A stretch of DNA of 64,000 bases from Dirofilaria immitis. Lineage: Eukaryota; Nematoda; Chromadorea; Rhabditida; Onchocercidae. Where the stretch lies: NCBI GenBank assembly GCA_024305405.1, contig JAKNDB010000068.1, positions 6,253,501 through 6,317,500 of the forward strand, written 5' to 3'. The notes under the pieces were generated by a model that did not search any database, was not told the origin of the DNA, and worked only from the letters and a program-made list of their open reading frames with translations. Both the position numbers and the translations under genes were made by a program. Of this stretch, positions 50,644 through 62,127 are shown piece after piece (within the stretch, counting starts at the first letter, position 1; each line of letters starts with the position of its first letter).

Positions 50644-50679
50644 TACACTGTTACACGGAGTAATAAAGCTTTATGAATT

Positions 50680-53055
50680 TCACAGCTTTTGTTTACTTCC
50701 CACTGGTTCTTCGATTTCATATTCGATTTCAAGTACTTGCCGAAGATGTCTCTTGACGGGTTCACGTTTTGATTGTTTGTCCTTCAGATCCTTCCATCTC
50801 ACTTGTTTCTTTTTCTGCTTGAAAATCACATTTCGAAATTACTTGAAGTGCTTTTAATATCTTTGAGCAGTCTTGAAATTCTGTTTTGAAAAACTAGAAA
50901 AAGGCAACTCTCTCTAATATGAAGCAAGTAAAATGTGCAATGACAGTATAGAAATATACTTTTTTGTCGTTCTCCTTTCTTCTTTTCCGCTCGAATCCTT
51001 GTCGCCTTCCACAAGACTTCCTCATTTTCCTCACTTTCCATCATATCACCTTCACTATTTCTCTCTTCGTTCCAATGATCGCTTACTTCTTCTGCATCTT
51101 CTATATCTCCATCTTCGTCTGATGATTCCTCGAAATCAGCAACGTATTCGCGAATGCCGGTATCCTAAATATTATCAGTTAAAAAATAAAATAAAATATA
51201 TATATATATAATTCTATTTTTGTAAGAGAAAAAAACTACAAAAATGCAGGAAATTCTAACTTCATTAATCTCTTCAACTTCAATTTCATGATTGAATTCG
51301 GTATCCACTTCCTCCTGTTCATCAAGCACACGGTTGAATGCATCTTGTCTAGAAATTACCTCATCACTCCTAAGATTTATCGTATTTCGTAAACAGAATT
51401 AATGGATATTTTCAAAAGAAAATATAAGGCAACCAGTCTATTACAGAAATATTTTTAAGGAAAAAAAGCAATTAAACGAACATAAGTGATAAGATAATGC
51501 TTTTACGACCTGAAGTTATAGATTTCGCCATAAGTTCCTTCGCGTAGACGGTTTAGTAATTCCTTTTCTATAGCTGTATCCAATTTGGCAGCAATGAGTG
51601 CTTTTTCTTCTCGTCTTACTTCACGTCGCTCAATTTTTCGCTGTATTGGAATAATTTTTGTTGTCTGGAAGATGTAAGCTTAAATAATGAAAGTTTTTAG
51701 GAAAGTCAGTAAATATTTTGAGATATGAAGTCAATAAAAAGCAATCCTTAAAAATCTTTCTCAATTAAAGTGATGCGTGTGATTACTCATTGTGATATCT
51801 TGAATGCTCAACGGGATCATAAGAATTATCAGCTAAATCCGACTATGTAAAACCTCTATGTAGCGCAAATAATTATATGAGAGATTACTAACTGTATTAC
51901 GACTACAGTCTATTTAAACAAACTCATTTGTTGGTCAAATCTAATATTAGTTCTTAACGCCTAAATATAAACAGCCGATAAGTAGTATATTTTCGGCTTT
52001 CTGAAAACATATTCTATGGTAATGCTCACGAAGATAATTGAAAGTCTAAAATACATTCCATGTGTCAAATTATAAAAAAGACATAGAATATATTGTCATG
52101 TCAATTTTTCTAATAAAATATTGAGATTCGATTTCTTGAGAGCAATCTTTCGAAAAGAAATCAAATAAAAACCTTTCTCGAAGCTTCATTTTCCTCATTC
52201 TAATCAAATACTGATGTATACGAATTAGACGTGCTTTACATTTATGTCTAACATATTCAGACCAATGCAACAGTGCATCATCAATTTGTCTAACAGCTTG
52301 AGTCATATTCCGCGATAATTTGATCCGTTCCCAGAGTCTTCGTGGATAGTGACTTCTTTCAATTACTTTCATATACAGATAACAGATGCCTAAAATAGTT
52401 ACATGTTTCAACTGAAATAACAAAAATATTAATTCTTCTCCTTGCACTATTTCCTTTGCATATTATCCTTTTTCTTTTTATTGATACAGCTTAAAATCAA
52501 AAAATTTATCGGTCCTCATAACTCATGTTCTCTTTCTACTCAAATAACGAATTTCCGAAGTCATATAGATTTTCGCTTTCTCTGACACTTTAAAGCTTGA
52601 AGAATTTACATCATATTTGACTTTTGAATTAATCCCTATTCAATATATGCCTTTCTGTAAAACAAGAAAATGCCTTTCTCTTCTCGGACTGTAGCATACT
52701 GACTGTTAGCTAACGGACATGACGCTCGATTACATAGACCAGTTAAATTGTATTCATTACGACAAAATTTCTGTGTTTTTATCCTGAAAAATGTTAAAAT
52801 GTTAGTAGATTTTCTTCAGACGTTAAAAGAGAAGGAATCGAATATCGAAAAAGAAAAGAATGTGCAAATGCATCTGAGAGAACAACTTGTGAAGAAAATT
52901 GTAACTTCTTACCAGCAAGCAATAGAACAACAAAATTTTTATCGTCAAATAATACAAAAAAACGTATCTTCATTCATTAATAGTGATACTTACCTTGTTT
53001 TAAAGGAGCACATCCCTTTATTGAGAATATTCCAAGTAACATCATCACACTGCAT
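50680..53055 (-). CDS. MAK16: MAK16, 60S ribosome biogenesis factor
   Basis: Eight exons on the minus strand: 53055-52994, 52783-52674, 52389-52173, 51664-51510, 51369-51261, 51164-50960, 50880-50843, 50817-50680; total 344 residues, all phases agree. The start [19 protein letters not shown] and then [30 protein letters not shown] and [12 protein letters not shown] are hallmarks of MAK16, with the conserved cysteines present. Then come the basic helix [26 protein letters not shown], an acidic middle and a basic tail ending in [12 protein letters not shown], as in other MAK16 proteins. The family acts in the nucleolus on pre-60S particles. One A is missing at 51655-51659. Intron 2 begins with GC instead of GT. 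A TTTACAG acceptor at 53079, 23 bases before the ATG, may be a trans-splice site. The gene is head-to-head with CDC45. Confidence 0.95.
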
Positions 53056-53095
53056 TTCTTCACCTCTGATTGCAAAGTCTGTAAATGATATTTGA
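52799..53095 (+). other. antisense open frame in MAK16 intron 1
   Basis: A 98-codon frame runs opposite to MAK16. Its first 65 codons or so fall mainly in MAK16 intron 1 and have a helical, coiled-coil-like mix (for example [19 protein letters not shown]). The rest is the antisense of MAK16 exon 1. No start context, splice partner or family is recognised, and it may be chance. I do not count it as a gene. Confidence 0.2.
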
Positions 53096-53280
53096 AACTA
53101 ACATCACAATATTTCTAATAATTCCACACAATATAAAATACACCATTATAATTAGTTCGCTAAGTCATAAGATATTCCATATGAGCAATTCATAAGCTCC
53201 TTTATAATGAATGAAATATAGCACCGAAGTGAATTGTAGTTAAATTGAATTAGAACAAAGTAAACTAAATATAGAATTGA

Positions 53281-53397
53281 ATTTTCGTTGCGTATTACAC
53301 TGTCTTCAACAACCATTCCACCGACACGGATTGGCTTTTGATTGTTTGACAAAACTACCGCTTCACTTATTGTATAAAAAAATGAGATATTTTTTAG
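53281..53397 (-). pseudogene. ccmE: ccmE fragment of endosymbiont (Wolbachia-like) origin
   Basis: The minus-strand frame contains NISFFYTISEAV followed by KPIRVGGMVVEDSVIRNENS. This matches the core of the bacterial cytochrome c maturation haem chaperone CcmE, where an (L/F)-F-Y-T-P-x-E segment precedes R-V-G-G-x-V-x-x-G-S-V-x-R. Only about 40 residues are recognisable. Two stop codons precede it where the membrane anchor should be, and similarity ends before the haem-binding region. Animals have no ccmE, and there are no introns. In a filarial-type genome the likely donor is Wolbachia. It lies 240 bp upstream of MAK16 and 80 bp from a second bacterial fragment. Not functional as CcmE. Confidence 0.75.
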
Positions 53398-53476
53398 GCG
53401 TTATTAAAATATAAAAGACTGCACAATTTAAAAGAAGAATAGAAGGACTACACAATTTACATGATTACTTTGATGC

Positions 53477-53740
53477 ATGCATAGTTCCATAATATCAATA
53501 TCGAACTTAAGCCTATCTTTTGATGATAAAACGATATTAAACAACATAAGTTTTGACATATTCAAAGGGGAATCACTAGTCATACTCGATCGCTCAGGGA
53601 GTGGCAAGTCTGTATTAACAAAAACAATCATTGGCTTGCTGACACCGGACTCTATTAAAATAAATAGCAAAAGCAAAAATAAATTTGGAGTTTTATTTCA
53701 GAATTCCGCTTTATTCAACTATGTTAGATTGAGAAAATAG
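53477..53740 (+). pseudogene. mlaF: MlaF-type ABC ATPase fragment of endosymbiont origin
   Basis: An 87-codon plus-strand frame holds the first part of a bacterial ABC transporter ATPase of the MlaF/Ttg2A lipid-transport group: ISNLSLSFDDKTILNNISFD, a Walker A region and the Q-loop FGVLFQNSALF. The Walker A reads DRSGSGKS, so the first glycine is replaced. The stretch after LTPDS is shorter than usual, and the frame stops soon after the Q-loop, losing the signature motif and Walker B. Full-length members have about 250 residues. No intron or eukaryotic homologue is evident. With the neighbouring ccmE piece it marks a bacterial insertion, probably from Wolbachia, in the shared upstream region of MAK16 and CDC45. 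Confidence 0.85.
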
Positions 53741-54934
53741 AATAAGATTGAAATGAATTGAAGTAAATGAACTACAGATTAATATGATATGTGATTACTT
53801 CTAAAGGCGACCTCAACCTGAGAATAGATTCACTTGAAAATAAAAATAATACTCAATCTACCGGAAAAAAATCGAAGAGACAAATAAGTATCTTTTAGGT
53901 TAACGATAATTCGAACATTTCTCGTCAATTATTATTCATAAGATTTTATCTGAAAGAAAAGTCTCAATTCCAACCCAAGTACAATAACTTCCTCGACAAA
54001 CGCTTCAAAGAACAACGACTGTCGTGAGCGTCAAATACCGCGATAGCGTGAAACTGAGCAACCCGCAACTTGAATTTAAACCTCGTAGTAGCAGTCAATA
54101 TGCGCCATTTTGATTCTTAATTGCAAACGTTAATTGATTTGAATTGGAATTTGATGTTTTGGGGAGGTGTGAGGGTGTTTGATGATTTGTTTATTGCTTG
54201 ATATTTTCAATCTTATCTTTGTTCTATTTTACAAGTCTTATCGATCACTACTGTCTTTCAAGTTTCAATACTGTTTTCACCTGTAGTTAATGGAAACAAT
54301 TCTTGTAAAAATTTTAAATATTTGGATATTTCCTATCATATTTTTTGCAGTGTTTTTATATTATGTTTAATCTCTGATTTGATATTATTCTAAGTTTTGC
54401 CAGTCATTTCATTTTTATGTTTTAACATTTTCTTTGAATACAAATTTTTCCTTTCTAATCACTGCTTGAAATTTGCTCGTATTGTTATAAAAATATACAT
54501 TCTTTGCTATGAAAATGTAAAAATTGATACAGAAGATGAAAAATGAAGACATGCGAAGTTATTGCTTGGATAATATGGAAGATTGATGTTGGATTTTAAT
54601 TTTTTAGTTTAAAAGGAATTCAAAAATTTTTAAAATTTTCATGGGTGCGATATTTTCAAATCATTTTTTATTCCACTTCCTTTTCTATATTTTTTCCGAT
54701 CTGTTTGAAGTATTTCTTATCTAATCTGTTTAAATTTTATTTAAATCCATCTATTCTGACTAATCATACAATGAATTCATTTGATTAGAATTCATGTTTA
54801 ATATATCTATCTGGATAATTTCACTTGATTAAATTATTGAATGTAATAGTTCTCTATACTTTTAAATAAATTGTAAAGCATATACTTTCAGATAAAAACA
54901 ACCACATCAAGCGATATTATTTGACTAATTGAAT
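53741..54934. other. upstream region of CDC45, right of the bacterial insert
   Basis: No gene is visible. A GC-richer patch at about 53990-54110 could hold a promoter or first noncoding exon of either divergent gene, but no element is recognisable. An acceptor TTTCAG at 54886-54891 lies 43 bases before the CDC45 ATG and may receive a spliced leader or a 5' UTR exon. Confidence 0.5.
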
Positions 54935-57900
54935 ATGATTGTATACGAAGATTTTAGGCGATTTTTTTATAGTATGATTAAGAAAGATGTTAGTTTCTTT
55001 CTTTTCCTTTTTTAAAATCATTGAATACTTTTTTAAAAGAATAGGAAACAAATTTAGTGAAACAAAAACAGAAGGAGAGAATAAGGTGAAATTCAGAAAG
55101 CTTGATGTAGTTATTTCTGCTATAATATATACAGTAAAGATAGGCTTTAAAAAGGGAAGGTTTAACTAGAGCAGTTTTGTTGCATGAAAGCATTAAATCA
55201 AATTTTTCAATTTGTTCTGCGAAATGTTAATACTTTTAAAAAATAGAAGCATCAGTTAGATATTGTTATTGTAATATGTCCAAGTAATATTTTTTTTCAG
55301 CATGTACTCATTATAGCGAACGTTGATGCTGATGCTGTTTAGTGCTACGCAGATATTACTGGTAAACAATTTAATTTATTGTTATTTATTAGTGCAAAAA
55401 TCAAATGTCACCTTAAGAAATTAGTTTTATCTGAATAATAAAAACATAATTATTAATAATCGGTATAGTTTCGCTAATTTTAATGATTTATGAAGGTGTA
55501 GTAGAGAGGAATACTTCAGACTTAATTCTATTCTACATTCATGGCATAGAATTAAATATGTATAGTTGTTTCTTGTGTTTATGTAAAAGAAAAAGTTCGG
55601 AAAATAACTTAATAAATGGAGACACTCCTGCTGCTTAAATTGGAAAAGATATACTTATCGGATTCCTTCCAACGATATTAGATCTTGGTGAAGTATAAAA
55701 TATTACTTGGCATCTCAAACATGAAAATTAATTATGAAAGCATTGTTGACTCACTGTTGCTAAGTTGGGTGACGATTTGAAATTATCAGATTAAATCAAT
55801 TTGCTTTGATTGAATCTGAAATATCGCATTAAATTTATTGAACAGTATATTTGAAATTGAGAAGAAAAATTTCTAGGATTTATTCGCGGCAGATGATGTA
55901 GCTTATACGCTAGTACCAGTAGATGGATGGGAAGGTTTTCGAAGAGCATTGATGGAACATGGGGAGCTGACACATTCGGTTGTGCTCTTCAATTGTGGTG
56001 CTACAGAATCATTGATTCCTTATCTCCGATCTGATATGACATTATATGTGATTGATTCAAGACGACCTTTAGATTTAACTAATGTAAGTTTTGGAAAACA
56101 CGATGAGAAAATATCTAAAAAATGAAAATAATGTCAGTAATGGTTAACGAAAAATCAATCTTTCCTATTTTTCGGTGGGACGAGTAGAAGAATTGGATTA
56201 GTTCATTTCTATGGTACTTCTCTTATAATGATTTTTTTGGCATTCCATTATCCAAAAATATACTGTCATCCGAGTAAAATGTTTTCCTCCGAAGCTGTAA
56301 TATGATTTTTCCTTTTTTGATCAGAAGTGGTTGCAAGAGCTACATTGATTATAATGCGCCAGTTTATTATCTTAAAAAATTGTTTGTAGGTGTATTATAA
56401 CGATAATATCCGCCTAATTGTGAGTAGGGATGAATGGGAGCAATTGGACATTCCAAATATTTGTGATGTCGAACTCTCGGATAGTTCATTTTCTGAGGAC
56501 AATGAGGATCAAGATGAAACTGGGATGGATGCAGGCAGTGAGAAGGATTTTTTCGAAACTACGGAGCAGATGGAGGAAGATGATGGAGCTAGCGAAAGTC
56601 AAAGTAATGAGTTTTGCTTCGGATTTTTGAATTCTCTGTAATAATTTATTTAAACTTCATTTTTTCAATTTTCTGCTATATATTGAATTCTCTCAATCAA
56701 ATATTCATTACTGATTACATTTTAATATCCGCTCAATACATTGTTATTGACCTTCTTTTGACAATTTTGCGAATTTGTAGTATCTGCAAGTGAACAAACA
56801 GAAATTGCTCGAAGTTCAAGTGATGGGGAGAATGAAATAGAAAGAAGCAATACTAGTGATATCGCGCAAACAGGTGGTGTAGAACAATCGAAAGAATCTA
56901 CGAGTAGGCGCAGAAGACGGATTAGTGATGTTGCAGATTCTGTTGGAAGACGGGAAGCGAAACGAAGACGATGGATGGAAATGAAAAGACATCGCGAAGA
57001 TGTTTTGTGGAAATATCATGAGAATTCCTGGTATGCTCCATCGGTTAGTTCTTTTCTGTTTTCAGTTTTCATTTTGAATTTCGTTTACCTAGATTTATTG
57101 TATTTTTATATTCCATTGTTCTGGTAATTATTATTTGTGATAAGATGAAGAGTTTGAAAATTTTTTATATTTTATTATTTATTATTAATTTTTGTTTCCG
57201 TTTTGTTACATATATGTTATAGATTGATCAGATCTGAAATTATAAGATTGAAAGTCCCTCAATTTTAAAATTTGTAAATCTGGTTGGATATTAGAAAAAT
57301 AATTAAATTTTTATTAATTTGCGATCACTATAATCTAGAGAATTCATTGTTTGTTTTTAGAGTGCCGTATTAATGTTGGAAATAGCTCATTCTGTTGGTC
57401 GAACTACAGTCGAAATGATGTGGTCAGCTGTAGTTGGGATAAGCAGTCAGCTAGTAGAATATTTAATAAGTCACGATTGTTATACGACTGCTTGTTTCGA
57501 CCGTTTAAGGGTATTTAGAATGAAATTTTGTCCAGATGGATCGGATGTTGTAAGAGGTGATGATATTCTTCGGCTGAAGTTTGATGATGAGTATGTTAAT
57601 TTTATCTTTATATAAGAGTATAAATATGTTATATGAAAAATCGCTGTCTCATTTTTCATAATAATAAGAAAACTTGTTAGTTTTATCGTCTTTTACCCAG
57701 GAATTCTTCTCTAACTTTTGTCTTTTAATTTTATGTACATCATGCACTACTGAGCATTATTCGAGGAATATTTTTTTTTATTGATCACATTGTTGTGTGT
57801 TCCTGGGTGCGAAAAATTTTCATCCTTCTTCAGTTACCAATATTATATTATATTTAATGGGAAACACGGAAATTAATAATTTGAAGATGCTGAATTGGAA

Positions 57901-60754
57901 TAACTTCACTCAGTTTATTTCGCTAAATTCTGAAAAATACTGATTTTTTAAGATTACAGGAAATCATATCTGAAGTAGCAGTCTGCAAACTACAATTTCA
58001 GGATTATGTTACCGTTATATGCACATTGGTCTTTATACACAAGCATGGTTCATAACGATTTTTTCTTTTGTTTAACACAAATGTGGCAACAAAGTGGTGC
58101 TCATGTAATGAAGACATTGCTGGCTGAACTTGAGTTAGTAAATTGCTCTTTTTTCTCGTATTTGGGCGTCAGGCATCATTAAGTATTATTTATCGGAAAT
58201 AAAACAAAAATTCCATAGAGAAGCGATATAACTGTGTTAAAATTGAAAGTAAGTAATTCGATTTGAACTTGAACCTTTTAATATCATCTTTAAATCTCAT
58301 TATCATCGCAATGATATGTTTATTTTGCTGAAATAACAGTATCAATTAATTTTTTTATCGAAAAAGTATGTTCTGATCAATACATGATGTATTCGGAACT
58401 TATAAAATTTATTTTCAGGATAACGCTGGAAGAAAGCCATCAAGTATACAGTGCGCTGACATCGGAAAGGAAAGATGCTATTTTTCGTCATATATATAAA
58501 CATATGGATGATGAATTTGCATCCTTTACTGCTCATATAGGATATAGTAACAAGTAAGAATTTAAAATGTTTATAATGCTAAAAATTTCATTGAATTTAT
58601 TTGGTCCAATAGAAAAGTGGTTTCCATGTGCTCCATGTTTTTATAAATTTTTATTAATTACTCACTTGATTAATATATAATGTATTAATAGAAATTACTA
58701 AATATCATTAAAAAGGATCAAAGAGGGAAATATCGGTTTTGTATTTAACAGTGTTGAGTGTTACACTATTTTATTTCTGTAAAAATATCTCGGGATTTAT
58801 TGGAATAATTAGTGTTATTAAAATGAATTTAAAAGCCTTCAGCTAAGGAAATTCGTGTCCAATATTTCCAATCTTTAGATTAAATTGTTGCGAAGATTTG
58901 GTTTTTAGTATGAAAAGTTCAGAAAAAGTGTGAATGTTCAAAAATTGTAGGTATAATTCATGCGATTTTGCACGTGCTATTTCTGGACGTATAAGTTATG
59001 GAGTTGTTGAAGTTGAATCGCCTTACGATCGTTTCATTGGTGCACAAGAAATCTTGCAGAAATTCGTAGAAGGTTTTCTTTTCCTTTATTTTATAGAAGA
59101 CAAAAAGGTAAAATGTTATTTCTTAGCGAATCGTGTTGTTTTTAAGATTTGAATAAAAATTTTTTAATAGATAGGAGTATTCTTATTTATTTTTTAAATC
59201 ATTAATAAAATTAGCAAAAATTGTTTTTTTCAGGAGGAGATAAGACACCACTCTCAAAAGCCATTGAGTCCTATAAAAGTTGTTTGATCAATCTTGTAAA
59301 TCTTGTTTTTATGTCAATCAATCAAAGCCTTATTGTTTCTGTCGGATCTTTTATCTCCTGTGTCTTCCTCAGGTATCACCTAAGCTTTATTATTTCCGAA
59401 TCAAATTCATGATTAGTATAGTTTGAATTTCTTTATCTGTCATTTGAAAATGGTCAAGTTTCTTTATTTTTCCAATAATTGTTTGGAATATTGCTTACTC
59501 TATTTACTGCAATGAACGTTTTTTATGCTCTTCAGGAAGATGAAGCACATATTTTACATTGCAGACATTTCCTCTATATATTTATTCACTATGTTCTTCG
59601 AGCTTTCACTGTTTCAGTAAGATTTTCAACAGTATTTTCTACTTTTTATTTATAAGTTTTTTAGAGTTTGAGTTAAGATCGAATTTCAAAACTGTATAAA
59701 GTTTTTAATTCATATGCTATTGTTTGCTTTTATGTTTTTCATCAGGTGAAGAACAAAAATTATGTTTTTCGAGTCGGTGAGTTTTGTATTTTATGTACAA
59801 TTGTAAGGTGTTGGAATTTTTTAATATTGTTAGCGACAGTGAGGCCACTTAGTAGTAGAATCAGTCGCAAAAGAAGTGAAATTTTTATAAATCAACTGAT
59901 TTGGCCAAATATCAGAGGGAGGTTATTCAAACATGGTTATCTAATTGCAATTTTTCGTTTTCAGAATTCTCCAAATTCTAATTAACTCTAATTTTCTTAA
60001 ATGAACCGAATCTTTGTCGGATTTTTTCTTCAAAACTTGCAGAGTCATTCAAAAAATCGTGCTAATCGACCATTATTTGTTGCCGTACCTATGAGTGGTG
60101 AAAATACTGGTTGGTTTTTGATAACCGGCTCAATGCCTGCAAATACGGATTATGAAGATAGCAATCAGAAAAGGTCAATCTTTCCAAGTTTCTACCATTT
60201 TTTAACTTTTTTTTATTCCGAAATTATGATTTAAGCATGTTAACATTATTATTAAAAGATAAGGCGGGTGAACAAACATATGTAGATTTGAAATCCCTAA
60301 ACTGAAACTGAATTTTGGCATTGATTCTTGAAGAATGATTTCAGTACTGACTATTTTTTTATAAATAAATGAATACTAATTAACGCATGCATATAAAATG
60401 CAGAAAAAACTTGTATTTGAGATTTTTAGCTTTATTGGACGTGCAATGCAAAAAGTTGTAGAGAATTTTATACGTGATGGTGCTCGACGAGATTTTTTCG
60501 ATTCTGCAAGTAAGCGAAATTTTTGTCCTATCATCATTAATATTTATTTCCTTTGTTTTATTTGGAAGTATTTTCTCCTACTGAAAATATAATTCTCTCC
60601 CTACTTCATACTAAGATAGAGTATAAAGCGACTTTTAAGTGTCATATGGACGAAAATTCTTTGTTTCAAATTAATCTATTAAGTGGTGATGATTCGTTCT
60701 GATCAGAAGGCTAGATTTTTCGATGGCCTGCAAGCAACGCTGGAAATTGAATGA
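54935..60754 (+). CDS. CDC45: CDC45, replicative CMG helicase subunit
   Basis: Fourteen exons: 54935-54988, 55301-55361, 55877-56083, 56390-56603, 56781-57043, 57361-57590, 58002-58133, 58419-58553, 58951-59072, 59234-59295, 59536-59616, 60043-60173, 60430-60509, 60684-60754; 613 residues (human about 566). MIVYEDFRRFFYSMIKKD and VLIIANVDADAV match the CDC45 N-terminus, which has the DHH-like aspartates. YTLVPVDGWEGF and LFNCGA follow, then a long acidic insert (exon 4) and a basic stretch (RRRRRISD, REAKRRRWME) before SAVLMLEIAHS and LPLYAHWSLYTSM. The C-terminal domain includes PLFVAVPMSGENTGWFLITG and RFFDGLQATLEIE. CDC45 acts with MCM2-7 and GINS at the fork. One extra T at 55338-55340 breaks the frame; all other phases match. 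Nearest neighbour MAK16 is divergent. Confidence 0.95.
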
Positions 60755-62127
60755 AGTTTTGCACAACTGCCACTATGTTATATTTAAAAGTTTTGTGATC
60801 TCTCTTACCATCACACAATATGAGTTTCATTGTCTTTCTTCTTTTTTCTTCATTTTGCTTGAATTTTCTCTTTTTTGAATTTTTCTTGGAATAATTTATG
60901 ATACTATTCTTTGCAAAAAAAATTTATGTAGGGATAGTTGCACAGTTTTTCTATTCAAACAAAATTTTAAGAATTAAAAATTTTTATTAATGAAGTTAGG
61001 ATTTTTGTTAGGGCTGCAGTATATGTATTGATATTTTCCTAACACAGTGCTATATCTTATAGCACTTGGATAAGTTTTTAAGGTTTGAAATTTTTTTATC
61101 TTTATGAAGTAAAGGTGTTAATTCGAATAAAGTTTGGAAGTATCAATTATCCACAAAATACAGCTGTACAAAAATAGAGTAGGAGCAATAAAATGTAGAT
61201 TGACAAAATGCAAAAAGGATCTAATAAATTGTTTGTTCAATAATAAGCAAATCAGACATTTTTGAGAATTTCAGATTTTTTTTTGGTTTTCAATCATAAA
61301 TTTTGCTCGAATTTTATATTTATGCTCTCGTTGTTGAATTCAAGTCCTTATTCAAACATGTTTAAGATGTTCTCTGCTTTTAGGAGTTTTTCAATTTTAT
61401 TTTGTTCTGTTTTCATTTTAAAGCTGTTGCCGGGTGTTTTTTCAATAGATTTGATTAATGATTAACTCATTTACACAGGAAAGATCGTTATCTCCAAGAA
61501 CTTCTTTCCTATTTTTGTATTGAGTTACATTTTCCTTCTTGCATTAATTCTGTTAATGATCGAAAATTTTTCGAATAAACTTTTTGCGGTTTTTGGACAT
61601 CAAAAACTAAACTGATTTAGTTACTGTGGAAGTTTCGAACTTTAGCCAGTTTTTCAGCAAAATCTTGGACCACTCAAATATTATCTAAAATTGATAATCT
61701 ACCTAAGATCTTCTGATAGAAGATTAGAAGATTACGTCTGACCTTAACCTTCAGCTTAATCAATCGGTCATCAGCTCAATCTTTTTTCCATAATTTATAG
61801 ATTAGAGGACATTCTAAATCTTGAGCTTGAATTATAGACTGTAATCTTAAATTTCACAATTCATCTAATTGAACATCGATTGCTTCGTGATCTGCATAAA
61901 ATAACATCGTAAATAAAGCTACGAATTTAATTTAACATTAAAACACATAAACATCATCTGATTGAAAATATAAAATTTTATAGTTTAAGTCTGCTATTAA
62001 AAGTATGATTCACTCCGTACAAACCAAATAGATCTATCGAGAAGGCTCAGTAGTAGGTTGGAGCTAAAAATCAGCAATTGAAAAAGTTTAAGAAATTCGG
62101 AAATCAATTAAAATAGATTGTCAAAGT
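60755..62127. other. tail-to-tail intergenic region, CDC45 and BTB-BACK gene
   Basis: AT-rich, with no credible exon or RNA gene. Contains the 3' flanks of two convergent genes. Confidence 0.55.

Larger units (their letters stand above)
49732..50679. other. tail-to-tail intergenic region, Smad and MAK16
   Basis: Holds the 3' UTRs of the two convergent genes. No other exon is seen. Candidate poly(A) hexamers are at 50157 (plus) and 50638-50643 (minus). Confidence 0.6.

Noticed and set aside
55791..55973. Minus-strand 60-codon frame
   Set aside because: Antisense to CDC45 exon 3, whose plus-strand translation is clearly conserved.
59746..59985. Extra CDC45 exon after a CAG acceptor
   Set aside because: Its phase does not fit; exon 59536-59616 joins 60043-60173 directly, as CDC45 similarity requires.
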